A DNA stretch of 64,000 bases from JBQTKD01 sp052389435 (GCA_052389435.1 JBQTIB010000109.1:1-64000), one strand, 5' to 3'. Shown: positions 26,128 to 35,963, counted from the stretch's first letter. The notes: a model not told the origin generated them from the sequence alone. Numbers and translations: made by a program.

Positions 26128-27627
26128 ATGACGCTCAAGGATTACGTGACCGTCCTGCGGGAACGCTGGCTCCTGGTCGTGCTCGGCCTCGTTCTGGGCC
26201 TCGGCGGAGGCGCGGCGGTTGCCTTCGGCACTACGCCGCAGTACTCCGCGAGCACGACCTTCTTCATCTCCACGCCGATGAGCCAGGCCGACGCGAGCAC
26301 GCAGGCCGCCTACCAGGGCACGCTGCTCTCCACCCAGCGCGTGAAGTCCTACACCTCGCTGGCCACCGGGGAGAGCATGCGCCGGTCCATCGGCGGCGTG
26401 CTCGGATCCCCCGTCGCCGACGGCGTGCTGACTGCGGCCGCCAAGCCGGACACGGTGCTGCTCACGATCAGCGCGGAGGACCCGTCGCCGGCGCGTGCGC
26501 TGAAGATCGTGGAGTTGGCCGCGACCAACTTCACCAAGATGGTCGCCGAGGTGGAACGCCCGGCGACCGCCAAGGGCACTCCGCTCGTGACGGCCCGTCA
26601 GGTCGAGGTTCCCTCGCTCCCGGCCGCTCCGGTCTCGCCCCGCAAGGGACTGAACCTCGCCCTCGGCTTCCTGCTCGGTCTGATGGCGGGCGGCGGCGCG
26701 GCGATCGGCCGCCACGCCCTGGACCGTTCGGTGAAGTCCGGTGCCGTGGCCTCGGAGATCGTCGGCGCGCCGGTGCTCGGCGTCACCACCTACGACAAGT
26801 CGCTGCGCTTCGCGCCGCTGATCGTGCACGACTACCCGCGGGCTCCGCTGGCCGAGGCCTTCCGCCAACTGCGGACCAATCTGCAGTACGTCGATCTCGA
26901 CCAGTCCCGCAAACTCGTCGTCGTCACCAGTTCGCTGCCCAACGAGGGCAAGACCTCCACCACCTGCAACCTGGCCATCGCCATGGCGCAGGTTGGCCGC
27001 AAGGTGCTGCTCGTCGAGGCGGACCTGCGCCGTCCGAAGGCGGGCGAGTACCTCGGCATGGAGAACGCGGTCGGCCTGACCGACGTGCTCACCGGCGAGA
27101 TCGACCTGTTCGACGCCATCCAGCCCTGGGGCGAGGAGGCCACGATGGACTTCCTCGGCTCCGGGCCGCTGCCGCCGAACCCGAGCGAGATCCTCGCCTC
27201 CCCGCAGATGCAGGAGGTGCTGGTCCGTCTCGCGACGCACTACGACGTCGTGCTCTTCGACGCCCCGCCGACTCTGCCCGTCGCCGACGCGGCCGTGCTC
27301 GCCACCAACTGCCACGCGGTGCTGTTCATCGCCCGACACGGCGAGGTCCGCATCGAGCAGATGCACGCAGCCGTCGAGCACCTCAACCGCGTCGAGGCCC
27401 AGGTCTCCGGCGTCGTGCTGACCATGGCACCGCGTTCGAAGCAGAAGGGCGGCTACGGCTACGGGTACGGCTACGGGTACGGCTCCTACGCGCCCGCGCC
27501 GGCGCGGAGCCACCACGCCGCCGAGCCGAAGGAGGAGGTGGCTGTCGCCGCCAAGTCCGGTCGCCTCCGGCTGCCGCGCAGCCGCAAGCCCGAGGACGTC
27601 GAGACCTCGGCGACCACCGCAAGCTGA
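26128..27627 (+). CDS. Polysaccharide biosynthesis tyrosine autokinase (BY-kinase, Wzz-Wzc type)
   Basis: A 499-residue fusion. Residues 1-200 are a Wzz-like chain-length domain with TM helices at about 15-32 and 176-195 and the Pro-rich VPSLPAAPVSPRKG before the second helix. The kinase has Walker A SSLPNEGKTST (about 268-278), Walker A' VLLVEADLRRPK (about 293-304) and Walker B VVLFDAPP (about 374-381). The C-terminal tail carries YGYGYGYGYGSY (about 443-455), the autophosphorylated tyrosine cluster. BY-kinases control polysaccharide export and chain length. It opens the exopolysaccharide locus; its probable phosphatase is at the other end (46038). Confidence 0.95.
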   Translation: MTLKDYVTVLRERWLLVVLGLVLGLGGGAAVAFGTTPQYSASTTFFISTPMSQADASTQAAYQGTLLSTQRVKSYTSLATGESMRRSIGGVLGSPVADGVLTAAAKPDTVLLTISAEDPSPARALKIVELAATNFTKMVAEVERPATAKGTPLVTARQVEVPSLPAAPVSPRKGLNLALGFLLGLMAGGGAAIGRHALDRSVKSGAVASEIVGAPVLGVTTYDKSLRFAPLIVHDYPRAPLAEAFRQLRTNLQYVDLDQSRKLVVVTSSLPNEGKTSTTCNLAIAMAQVGRKVLLVEADLRRPKAGEYLGMENAVGLTDVLTGEIDLFDAIQPWGEEATMDFLGSGPLPPNPSEILASPQMQEVLVRLATHYDVVLFDAPPTLPVADAAVLATNCHAVLFIARHGEVRIEQMHAAVEHLNRVEAQVSGVVLTMAPRSKQKGGYGYGYGYGYGSYAPAPARSHHAAEPKEEVAVAAKSGRLRLPRSRKPEDVETSATTAS

Positions 27628-27686
27628 AACCGAGCGGCGACGGGCGCGCCATCCACGCGCCCGTCCCTCTAGACAGCGGGGAACTC

Positions 27687-28625
27687 ATGCACACCATTCG
27701 ACGCGACGCCTCCGTCCACGTGGCGGGCCATCGCGGCCTCGTCGGCTCCGCCGTGTGGCGCCACCTGAGCCAGGCCGGCTTCACCCAGCTTCTCGGTGCG
27801 CCGAGTTCCGAACTCGATCTGCGCGACCGCGCCGCGGTCGACTCCTTCTACGACCAGGCCCGCCCCGAGTACGTCGTGCTCGCCGCCGCCCGCGTCGGAG
27901 GCATCGCCGCGAACGCCGCGGAGCCGGCCCAGTTCCTGTCCGACAACCTGCGGATCCAGGTCAACGTCCTCGACGCCGCGGCCCGGGTCGGAGTGCGCAA
28001 GGTCCTGTTCCTCGGCTCGAGCTGCATCTACCCGAAGTTCGCGCCGCAGCCGATCGTCGAGGACTCGCTGCTGACCGGCAAGCTCGAGCCCACCAACGAC
28101 GCCTACGCGATCGCGAAGATCGCCGGAATCCTGCACGTGCAGGCACTGCGCCGGCAGTACGGGCTCCCCTACGTCTCGGCGATGCCGACCAACCTCTACG
28201 GCCCCGGCGACAACTTCGACCTTCAGTCCTCGCACGTGCTGCCGGCGATGATCCGGCGCTTCCACGAGGCCAAGGTCGCCGGCGCGTCGACGGTGACGCT
28301 GTGGGGCACCGGCACGCCGCGGCGCGAGTTCCTCCACGTCGACGACCTCGCCCGCGCCTGCCTGACGCTGCTGGAGTCCTACGACGAGGACTCCCCCATC
28401 AACGTCGGCACCGGCGTCGACGTCTCCATCGCCGAACTCGCCGCCACCGTGGCCGAGGTCGTCGGCTGGGACGGCGAGATCGTCTGGAACACCGACATGC
28501 CCGACGGGACGCCACGCAAGCTCCTCGACGTCTCCCGGCTCGAGGCCCTGGGGTTCAAGGCCGAGATCGGCTTGACCGACGGCATCGCCGCCACCTATGC
28601 GTGGTACATCGAGAACGCGACGTGA
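27687..28625 (+). CDS. fcl: GDP-L-fucose synthase
   Basis: A 312-residue short-chain dehydrogenase. The NADP motif is GHRGLVGSAV, and the SSCIYP and YAIAK (YxxxK) stretches form the catalytic triad. AARVGGIAAN, TNLYGPGDNFD and HVDDLARA are typical of WcaG/Fcl. It converts GDP-4-keto-6-deoxymannose, the product of Gmd (39846-40862), to GDP-L-fucose. The stop overlaps the start of the following glycosyltransferase (GTGA). gmd lies 12 kb away on the opposite strand, an unusual split. Confidence 0.94.
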   Translation: MHTIRRDASVHVAGHRGLVGSAVWRHLSQAGFTQLLGAPSSELDLRDRAAVDSFYDQARPEYVVLAAARVGGIAANAAEPAQFLSDNLRIQVNVLDAAARVGVRKVLFLGSSCIYPKFAPQPIVEDSLLTGKLEPTNDAYAIAKIAGILHVQALRRQYGLPYVSAMPTNLYGPGDNFDLQSSHVLPAMIRRFHEAKVAGASTVTLWGTGTPRREFLHVDDLARACLTLLESYDEDSPINVGTGVDVSIAELAATVAEVVGWDGEIVWNTDMPDGTPRKLLDVSRLEALGFKAEIGLTDGIAATYAWYIENAT

Positions 28626-29929
28626 CCGTTACCGAGCCCGTCGATGCGGCGACGAACCTCCGGCAGAGCATTGGCAATCTGCTCATCGTCGGGATCAACT
28701 ACGCCCCCGAGCCGACGGGCATCGCCCCCTACACGACGGCGGTCGCCGAACACTTCGCGGCTCAAGACGTGCACGTCGAGGTGCTCACAGGTCTTCCCTG
28801 CTACCCCGAGTGGCGGGTGCCCGCCCAGTACCGCCATGGCCTTCGCTTCAACGAGCGCCGCAACGACGTATCGGTGCGACGGTTGAAGCACGCCGTTCCC
28901 ACCCAGCAGGACGCCCTGCGCCGTGGCGCCTACGAGGTGACCTTCCTGACCCAGGCGGCAAGCTGCACACCCGCACGCCGACCCGACGTCGTCCTCGGCA
29001 TCACTCCGGCTCTCGGCGGGGCCGTAGCGGCGGCGTTCATCGCCCGGCGCTACAACGCGCGCCTCGTGCTCCTCGTCCAAGACCTGCTCGGCCGTGCCGC
29101 AGAGCAGAGCGGCATCTCCGGCGGAGCCCGAGTCGCATCCACGGTCGCGAAGATGGAGTCGTTCGCGCTGCGCCGCGCCGACGCTGTCGCTGTGGTGGCT
29201 GAGGCGTTTCGCCCGCAGGTGGCGGCTCTGGGCGTGCCCGACCACCGGATCCACTTGGTGCCGAACTGGACCCACATTGGCGAGTCCACCGCGGATCGCA
29301 GCGCGACACGGGAGTCCCTGGGATGGGCGGACGGGGTCACGGTGGCCCTGCACACGGGCAACATGGGACTCAAACAGGACCTGGGCAACATCGTCGAGGC
29401 CGCCCGACTGACACGCGACCGCGCAGACCTGCTGTGGGTTCTGATGGGCCAGGGATCGCAGCGCGCTTCTCTGGAGCAGCAGGCGGCTGGCCTGCCGAAT
29501 CTTCGATTCCTGCCGCTATGCGACGCCGAGCGGTACCGCGACATTCTCGCGGCGGCCGACGTCCTGCTGCTCAACGAGCGAGATGGCGTCGCCGAGATGA
29601 GCCTGCCCAGCAAGCTCACCAGTTACTTCGCGAGCGGACGGCCGGTCGCAGCGGCCGTCGTGCCCAACGGCGCATCCGCACACGAACTTCGTCGCGCCGG
29701 CGCCCCAGCCCCGGCGCCTCCCAACGAACCGGCCGCGCTCGTCGGCCTAGTTCAGCAAGTTCGTCATTCCGACGATGCAGGCGCGAGCTACGCCGCCGAC
29801 GCACGTCGATATGCGCAGACCGATCTGGGCAGCGAGGCGTCCATGCAACGCCTGGGCGCGTTGCTTGTCCGCGGGCGCAGCACACCTCAGCAACGCACGC
29901 CGCACCAACTGACCGTCAACGAGGAGTAG
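28622..29929 (+). CDS. Glycosyltransferase, WcaI-like GT4 family
   Basis: A 435-residue GT-B protein of WcaI type. It has NYAPEPTGIAPYTTAVAE near the N-terminus, LTGLPCYPEWRVP, LLVQDLL and, in the C-terminal domain, GNMGLKQDLGNIVEAA and LLLNERDGVAEMSLPSKL, where the Glu and Lys contact the nucleotide sugar. WcaI homologues are often next to gmd/fcl genes and may transfer fucose; the sugar here is not proven. The GTG start overlaps the fcl TGA. Confidence 0.9.
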   Translation: MTVTEPVDAATNLRQSIGNLLIVGINYAPEPTGIAPYTTAVAEHFAAQDVHVEVLTGLPCYPEWRVPAQYRHGLRFNERRNDVSVRRLKHAVPTQQDALRRGAYEVTFLTQAASCTPARRPDVVLGITPALGGAVAAAFIARRYNARLVLLVQDLLGRAAEQSGISGGARVASTVAKMESFALRRADAVAVVAEAFRPQVAALGVPDHRIHLVPNWTHIGESTADRSATRESLGWADGVTVALHTGNMGLKQDLGNIVEAARLTRDRADLLWVLMGQGSQRASLEQQAAGLPNLRFLPLCDAERYRDILAAADVLLLNERDGVAEMSLPSKLTSYFASGRPVAAAVVPNGASAHELRRAGAPAPAPPNEPAALVGLVQQVRHSDDAGASYAADARRYAQTDLGSEASMQRLGALLVRGRSTPQQRTPHQLTVNEE

Positions 29930-29931
29930 CC

Positions 29932-30588
29932 GTGGGCATGGGCAATCCGATCGCCGACACCGGCATCTGTCTGAACCTGGGCAGCGGCCCCGTTGCCGTG
30001 GGCGGTTGGGTGAACATCGATCGCTCTCCCAACGTCTTGCTTGATCGGATGCCCGCCATCAAGCGCGCGCTACGCAAGATGAACGTCATCGGCGACGGGC
30101 ACATGCAGCCTTGGTCGCGGGACATCGTCCGTGGAAACATCACGGCGCTGGAGTATCCGGACAACTCGGTTGCAGCTGTGTACTCCTCCCACACGCTGGA
30201 GCACATCTACTTCGCCGAGGCCGAGCAGGTCATCGCAGAAGCTCACCGCGTGCTGCGGCCGGGCGGCGTGCTCCGCCTCGCGCTGCCTGACGCGCAGGCC
30301 ATGGCCAGGGAGTTCCTGTCCAACGGGGCGGCGGCAGATGCGTCCATGGAGTACAACCGAATGCTCAACACCCATCCTCTGCACCGACCTTCGGCTCTGC
30401 AGCGTGCGCTCGGGATGGCCGGGGGTCACATTCATCTCTGGCAGCCGACGGCGCCACTCCTCGAGGCCATGATGCTGAAGGCTGGCTTCGGCTCCGTGTT
30501 CCACCGGACGTTTCGCGAAGGCGAATGCCCTCTCCTGGAAGAGGTCGAGACCCGCCCGAACAGTTTCTTCGTCGAGGCGACCAAGTAG
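29932..30588 (+). CDS. Class I SAM-dependent methyltransferase
   Basis: A 218-residue methyltransferase. CLNLGSGPVAVGGWVNID near residues 12-29 is the SAM-binding motif I region, and YSSHTLEHIYFAEAEQVIAE with VLRPGGVLRLALPD are motifs II and III of the Methyltransf_11/predicted SAM-dependent group. GTG 29932 is preceded by GAGGAG. It lies in the exopolysaccharide locus between a glycosyltransferase and the flippase, so it may methylate a sugar of the repeat unit or lipid-linked intermediate. Confidence 0.88.
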   Translation: MGMGNPIADTGICLNLGSGPVAVGGWVNIDRSPNVLLDRMPAIKRALRKMNVIGDGHMQPWSRDIVRGNITALEYPDNSVAAVYSSHTLEHIYFAEAEQVIAEAHRVLRPGGVLRLALPDAQAMAREFLSNGAAADASMEYNRMLNTHPLHRPSALQRALGMAGGHIHLWQPTAPLLEAMMLKAGFGSVFHRTFREGECPLLEEVETRPNSFFVEATK

Positions 30589-30650
30589 TCCGAAACGACA
30601 TCTCCAATCACACAACTCCCAGCGGTTCTAGGCCGCGCCAAGGCGATCGA

Positions 30651-32006
30651 GTGGAACAGATGAGGTTCGTGACAACACGCAAGAGCGAGAAAAGTTCCGT
30701 TCGCTCCGTTGTTGCCGGATCCTTGATCCAAGCGGTTTCCGCAGTCGCATACGGCCTGGCCTTTGTGCTGGTTGCTCGCCGGGTCGGAGTTCACGCATTC
30801 GGCGAACTCGCAGCGGGACTGGCGATCGCGTTTGTCGGTGTCGCCCTCCTGGACATGGGCAAGACCAAAGCCCTCACCCTGGTGCAGAGCGGACACGACC
30901 GGTCGACAGTCCAGGTCTCGCGGCGCTTGATCAAAACAAGGCTGCTCTACAGCCCGCTGATCCTTCTGCCCCTCACCATGGTCGGCTATCTCTCCAGCGG
31001 CAGCTTGGTATTCCACCTGCTCCTGTTCTGGCCCTACGTCATGGCCTACGGGATGTGGCAGATCCTCATCGTGCCGACGCGGGCAGATGGAAATCTCGCC
31101 GTCGTCTCGGCCTGCGCCGTCTACGAGCGTGTCGTGGCGCTCGCCGTTACCGCGGCACTTCTCGGCCCGCTCGGCGCCGAAGCCCTGCCCTTGGGACTGA
31201 CGGCCGGCGCCCTGCTCGTCTGCTTCCGTCTTCGACGCCCGGCGTGGAACAACTCCGGCGCAGAGCTGACCTGGGCCGAACTCGGCCGCCAGGCGCGCCC
31301 GCTTGCGGCGATCGCGCTGCTGACCAGCGCACAGCAATTGGACATTGCGGTGGTGACCGTCGTGGCCGGTCCCCAGATGGCCGGCGTGGTCGCGGCCGCG
31401 ATCAGGCTGATCGCGCCCATGAGCTTGCCGATCATTCAAGTCAGCTCGCTGATTTTCGCCCGCACATCCGCAAGAAGCAATGCGCTGCAACGGCGAGAGA
31501 TCCTGAAGCTCACCGGCCTGCTCTTTTGCGCATACCTACCGATCGTCGCCGTGGGGTGCTGGCAGAGCGACCTAGCCGTCCGCGTGTTGTTCGGCAATGC
31601 CTACGCCGGGGCTGAAGATGTGCTCCGACTGACCTTGCTCGGCGTACTCGCATCGACTTTGACGTGGCCCTTCGTCGCCTGGCTGCAAGGGGGCGGACAT
31701 GCCAAGGCGGCCGTCATCGCCTACTGCACTGGCATTCCGCTCTACCTAGGCGGCGTCGCCTTTGCCGCCGGACGGGGCGCGACCATCGCCGTAGCCGCCG
31801 CCTTCCCAGCCCTCCAACTCGCCGTCCTCGCCATGGCCGCGATGGCTCTGCGCCAGAGGCTCCGCAGCCAAAGAGGCGAACACTCGCCCGACTCGCCCTT
31901 GGCAAACCTCTCGGCGATCCCCGCCGCACGCATCGCTGCCGCTTCGGTTTCACCGAAAGTAAATCCTGGCAAGCTCGTTGACACGAACGCGGCTCAACGC
32001 CGCTGA
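30651..32006 (+). CDS. Lipopolysaccharide/exopolysaccharide flippase (Wzx-like, MATE/MVF fold)
   Basis: A 451-residue membrane protein with about twelve TM helices and no soluble domain. RKSEKSSVRSVVAGSLIQAVSAVAYGLAFVLVARRVG is the amphipathic first helix pair of Wzx-type flippases, and GVHAFGELAAGLAIAFVGVALLDMG is typical of the PST family. It moves undecaprenyl-linked oligosaccharide to the outer face. GTG 30651 is the preferred start, ATG 30660 the alternative. The remainder of an ISL3 transposase lies immediately downstream. Confidence 0.82.
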   Translation: MEQMRFVTTRKSEKSSVRSVVAGSLIQAVSAVAYGLAFVLVARRVGVHAFGELAAGLAIAFVGVALLDMGKTKALTLVQSGHDRSTVQVSRRLIKTRLLYSPLILLPLTMVGYLSSGSLVFHLLLFWPYVMAYGMWQILIVPTRADGNLAVVSACAVYERVVALAVTAALLGPLGAEALPLGLTAGALLVCFRLRRPAWNNSGAELTWAELGRQARPLAAIALLTSAQQLDIAVVTVVAGPQMAGVVAAAIRLIAPMSLPIIQVSSLIFARTSARSNALQRREILKLTGLLFCAYLPIVAVGCWQSDLAVRVLFGNAYAGAEDVLRLTLLGVLASTLTWPFVAWLQGGGHAKAAVIAYCTGIPLYLGGVAFAAGRGATIAVAAAFPALQLAVLAMAAMALRQRLRSQRGEHSPDSPLANLSAIPAARIAAASVSPKVNPGKLVDTNAAQRR

Positions 32007-32099
32007 ACATGCGAGGTCGCGGGTCTGGTTTGCGGGCTCGTCGAAGTCGAGCGGGCAACCTCGCGATCATGCTGTCGCGGCCCGGTAGCTGGTCCGAGT

Positions 32100-32891
32100 G
32101 GGAATGCGGTTCGTCGACTTCGGCATCGGGCGCACGAGTCGTAGAAGACGAACAGCGCAGGCCTATCCGGCGCGTTCCCCGCACCCAGACAGGCCAAGCA
32201 GGCCCCGACAGTTCTCCTTGGCGATGGACGCGGCGAGGACGTGGTTGGACGGGTCGGCCTCGATCCTTCCATCCCACATCGCCGCGAAAAGCCTGTCGGA
32301 CAGACGTTCGCGGGCCGGTTGGCTCACTCGGGGTCGACCTTGCGTCCGCGGCGGCCCTTCCGATCGAAGGTGACACGGCGGTGGACCTTGACGCCGCATT
32401 CGCCAGGGCGGGGAGGTGGAAGTGGTCGACCACGACCACCGCATTGGGCAGGGACTCGGCCAAGGCCCTGGTCCCGGCCAGGTCGACGACACCGGTGTCG
32501 AAGGCGCCGGTCCGCGTCTAGGCCTCGATGAACGGCTCGCACGCAAGTGCGGCTTTCCTCGCCAGGTCTCGTCGATGCCGGGAACGGTGGTGCGCTACGA
32601 CTTGCCGGGGCGCACCTCGGCGAACTCGACCACGCAGGCGTGCGCGGTCGCCCAGGACACCCGACGGGAGGCTGCGACCCCGGGCACTCACCGGTCCGCA
32701 TCGGCCACCGCGCACCCCACCGCGGCCCGCGGCCTACCGGTCATGCGCCAAAGTGGCGGGACCTGCGAGATCGACTTGGCTAACCACCCGCGCGGGCAGG
32801 CCACCTCCCGGCAGTGCCAGCGCCGCTTGTGCAGTCGGACCCGAAATCTCCCTGTCCCCAGGCAGACTGCGAGGGTCACGCACTTGCACAT
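32100..32891 (-). pseudogene. Decayed ISL3-family transposase
   Basis: Fragments in different minus-strand frames align in order with ISL3-type transposases. They are the N-terminal zinc-binding LHKRRWHCREVACPRG (32891-32690), VPGIDETWRGKPHL with the first DDE Asp (about 32600-32540, after an in-frame TAG), NAVVVVDHFHLPALANA with the second Asp (about 32460-32400), RRVTFDRKGRRGRKVDPE (about 32380-32325) and ARERLSDRLFAAMWDG (about 32310-32270), then SNHVLAASIAKE. At least four frameshifts and a stop separate them. No inverted repeats were seen. Confidence 0.85.
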
Positions 32892-33017
32892 TCAGCCGCG
32901 CCCAGACCTCTCCGCGGAGACGCCCTACCCTCTCAAACTCGAAGAGTCAGACCACGAGCAACTGGTCAATTCATTGCGGACTGCGCAGACCTCTTCGCCC
33001 GTGACATGAGCCCAACG

Positions 33018-33707
33018 TCAACTGATGCGTTCGAACAAGTAGTCGTGGTGGCTGAGACGGTCGACTTCCTTCATCCGTCCATACAGCAGGTCGTTCACAG
33101 CCGCCGGAGAGTAAGTTTCCACCAATAGGAACCGCGGGCAGTGTCGTGCAAGGTCCAGCCCCTCCAGAACCTGCAGTTCCGCCCCTTCGACATCGACCGA
33201 AATGAAGTCTGGGCACCCCAGACCACTGCGGTCGATCAGGTCAGACATCGTGGCGGTCGGTACCCGGATTTGACGCCCACCGTGCTCGAGTCGCCGCGCA
33301 TCATTTTGTTTGTCGATCAATTCGAGCGACACAGCCATCAATCCCTTGTCCAGCAGTGTAATCTCGAGCGGCCCATAGGGCCCGACACACGCCATGTTGA
33401 AACAGAACGAATTTCTGCGATGTGCACGACAGAGCTTGAACATCGACGGCAGTGGCTCGATGAGTATTCCGCGCCATCCATCATGCTTTTCAAGATAATA
33501 CGTATTGCTGTAAGAATAACCGTCGTTCGCCCCGATCTCGAGGAACACCCCCGTACGGGGGAGTCGCGCGCGCATGGTTCGATCCAAGTTATGGAGGGCG
33601 GGCCAAGAGAAGCGCTCCGAGCCAAGGCGTCGCGCTCCCTCAGCACGCAAAATTTTGACGATGCTCCTTCCGGTCACCGGCACCGCCGCCTTGAGCCATT
33701 CAGACAT
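33018..33707 (-). CDS. FkbM family methyltransferase
   Basis: A 229-residue class I methyltransferase. VFLEIGANDGYSYSNT near residue 55 is the SAM-binding motif I, followed by ILIEPLPSMF, and FISVDVEGAELQVLEGLD matches the FkbM C-terminal signature (DVEGxE). FkbM enzymes O-methylate sugars or polyketides. ATG 33707 overlaps the end of the upstream polymerase gene by eight bases. A second FkbM gene is at 37643, so the polysaccharide may carry two O-methyl groups. Confidence 0.88.
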   Translation of the reverse strand: MSEWLKAAVPVTGRSIVKILRAEGARRLGSERFSWPALHNLDRTMRARLPRTGVFLEIGANDGYSYSNTYYLEKHDGWRGILIEPLPSMFKLCRAHRRNSFCFNMACVGPYGPLEITLLDKGLMAVSLELIDKQNDARRLEHGGRQIRVPTATMSDLIDRSGLGCPDFISVDVEGAELQVLEGLDLARHCPRFLLVETYSPAAVNDLLYGRMKEVDRLSHHDYLFERIS

Positions 33708-35139
33708 CGTCCATCGCCCCCACGGCCTGCCGCAACCACGTGGCATCAGACGCAATCTCTGACGTCTCGACAAGCTGGCAAGGTCGAGCAGGATGCTCCG
33801 CCGGCAGCATCGTTGGCGAGATTGAACACGAAATCCCACGATCTCGCGGTGCCTGCCTGGCGCAACGCGGAGTCTCCTGCGAAGAAGCGAAGATGCGAGG
33901 GACAACTCTGTCGTGAACAGCAATCATCGAAAAAGCCAGCACAGCCGGGAACCAGAATGATCGTTGAAACATGATCGGAGCTGTAAGCCCGAAGGCGACT
34001 GCGGCGACGAATCCGGCGGAGATCGCATTCCGCAAGGCAGGTTGAACATTTACGGCACCGAGCATGACGGTTGCGGCCGATACCAGGACGATCACTAGGG
34101 CCAGAAAGAGGACGATCCCGCCTTGGTACCAATAGAGCAGAAAGATGTTGTGGGTCAGAGTCTCACCGCCGGATGTACCGCCCGACACGACGTCGAGACC
34201 GACTCCACGGAACGGATTGATCGCGATGCGATCCCACGCCCATTCCATCGTTTCGAGGCGAGCCCGCAGAGTATTGGCGCCCCCGTTCGATCCCGTCGCG
34301 GTCCGGAAATGCTCCAGCGGACTGATTCCGCCGAAAGTTCCCTTGAACGAGGCCGCAGCATAAAGTCCAACCGAAAGGACGGCCCCGATCTGGAAGACGC
34401 GATTCAGCCTTCCACCCAGAATCGCAAGATAAGCTGCCCCGCCGAATAGCGCGAGCATGCCGGTGATGCTGCCAGAGAGCACCAGGCCCGCAGCCGACAG
34501 CGCCATGAACAATAGCAATCTTCCCTGTTTGGCGCCGCGTCCGCCTCGATCACACCATAGGGCCAAGCCCATGCAAATTCCCACGGCCAAGGCGCAACCT
34601 TGCTCGTTGACATGGACCGCAAGTCCAGGCGCACGGCTCCCTCGGATACTCGATTCGGCGATGGACGCCCCAAAGAAAGCGGCACCAGTGACCATCTGAG
34701 CGATGCCAACGGCACCGCTGATAGCCCCTCCGATCAAAAAGCTCCTGATTGATCTTTCGAGGTGACACTCGCGGCCTAGGACAGCCGCGCAGGTCCATCT
34801 CCAGACTGTCCAAACCAATACGATCCGAACAGCCATTCCCGCGCTTGCGGATTGCAATTCCGGAGCAGGCTGCGCCAGGGCGGTGGCCACGAACACAAGA
34901 AACGCCCCAGCAGTCCACGAACTTCCGCGCGAGACAGAGCGATACTTGGCTCTCGCCAGAAGCGCACAAACCGCGGACAACAGAAACAGGATGTCACACA
35001 CTGCGATGCCGGCAATGCGGACTGCCGAGGCGGGGATAAATGCACATGCGCCGTACCAGAGCCCCCGCGCGGCCCCCAGCAGGACGTCCTGATCAGGCGC
35101 GAACACACGCGCATCGAGATGGCTGGAACGTCGAATCAT
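33700..35139 (-). CDS. O-antigen ligase / polymerase family membrane protein (Wzy-like)
   Basis: A 479-residue membrane protein with about ten to twelve TM helices and a large loop holding RARLETMEWAWDRIAINPFRGVGLDVVSG, the pattern (R..W..a...i..nP..G.G) conserved in the Wzy_C / O-antigen ligase family. It polymerises or ligates lipid-linked repeat units in the outer leaflet. The codon composition is visibly less GC-rich than the genes on either side. ATG 35139 follows GAGG; the open frame extends to 35355 into the next gene. Confidence 0.85.
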   Translation of the reverse strand: MIRRSSHLDARVFAPDQDVLLGAARGLWYGACAFIPASAVRIAGIAVCDILFLLSAVCALLARAKYRSVSRGSSWTAGAFLVFVATALAQPAPELQSASAGMAVRIVLVWTVWRWTCAAVLGRECHLERSIRSFLIGGAISGAVGIAQMVTGAAFFGASIAESSIRGSRAPGLAVHVNEQGCALAVGICMGLALWCDRGGRGAKQGRLLLFMALSAAGLVLSGSITGMLALFGGAAYLAILGGRLNRVFQIGAVLSVGLYAAASFKGTFGGISPLEHFRTATGSNGGANTLRARLETMEWAWDRIAINPFRGVGLDVVSGGTSGGETLTHNIFLLYWYQGGIVLFLALVIVLVSAATVMLGAVNVQPALRNAISAGFVAAVAFGLTAPIMFQRSFWFPAVLAFSMIAVHDRVVPRIFASSQETPRCARQAPRDRGISCSISPTMLPAEHPARPCQLVETSEIASDATWLRQAVGAMDDV

Positions 35140-35204
35140 TGCCGCCTCACCCACTACGAGCACATCTTTCTGCGAATCGAACTCGGGAAAAATGGGTATG
35201 CCTA

Positions 35205-35963
35205 TCAGTCTTTGATCTTGCGAACAAATACATGCAGCACCGCCCTGTTGGCGGTCGGCGTCAACGAGATCATGGCTCCCGCCATTTTGTTCAAAATTAG
35301 CGACGACCCAAAATATGCAGGCTCGCCGTTCACTGCGTAGGAGAAATGCTCCCATCGACCTAGGGGGAAGTGCTGGCGCAATTGCCGTTCGCTGTTGAGC
35401 GCATACTGCGTCGGGAACGTGTCACGGGCTTGCTTCCGCGGCTGAGCGTGACGTAGCACGTGGTCGTGCAATTTGTTTGGCACGATACGGGCAGCGATGC
35501 CGATATAGCCCCATCGATTTGGCGTGCGCGCGCAGAACCATCCACCTGGCCGCATAATGCGCGAGATCTCCGCAGCCGTGTGCGACGGATCCGCAACATG
35601 CTCGAGAGTCCAGTCAGAGACGATCACGTCCACGGAACCAGTCGCTACCGGGTAGCGTTGCCCGGGAACGGTTACGTGCGCCTCGTCCATCGCAGCGTTC
35701 GATAGCACCGCCTCATCCACGTCCAAGCCGATCAAGCGAGAGACGCGACCCTTGAAGCTGCGCAGCGAGCGTCGAAACTCGTTCGTGTCTTCGAGAAACT
35801 GGCCGCGGCCCGCACCCAGATCAACCATAACCGCGTCGGCGGGAAGCAGAGCGTTGACCCGCGTGTAGAACTCGATCGTCGTGTTCACGTGACTGAAGCC
35901 GCCCGCACCCGATTCCGGGTACATACGGCGCAGGTGGGTCGGAATCGCGTCTTGCACTGTCAT
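35205..35963 (-). CDS. Class I SAM-dependent methyltransferase
   Basis: A 252-residue protein with VMVDLGAGRGQFLED (SAM motif I), RLIGLDVDEAV (motif II) and DWTLEHVADPSHTAAEISRI (post-I motif; 'D/W/E' type methyltransferase of the Methyltransf_11/25 group). The last 60 residues are family-specific. The start overlaps by four bases with the stop of the acyltransferase gene upstream on the same strand (ATGA). Probably modifies a sugar of the repeat unit. Composition is AT-richer than the flanks. Confidence 0.85.
   Translation of the reverse strand: MTVQDAIPTHLRRMYPESGAGGFSHVNTTIEFYTRVNALLPADAVMVDLGAGRGQFLEDTNEFRRSLRSFKGRVSRLIGLDVDEAVLSNAAMDEAHVTVPGQRYPVATGSVDVIVSDWTLEHVADPSHTAAEISRIMRPGGWFCARTPNRWGYIGIAARIVPNKLHDHVLRHAQPRKQARDTFPTQYALNSERQLRQHFPLGRWEHFSYAVNGEPAYFGSSLILNKMAGAMISLTPTANRAVLHVFVRKIKD

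Noticed and set aside
32007..33017. An intact transposase or small genes in this stretch
   Set aside because: ISL3 motifs are scattered over different frames with at least one stop; the plus-strand frames lack motifs and start signals.
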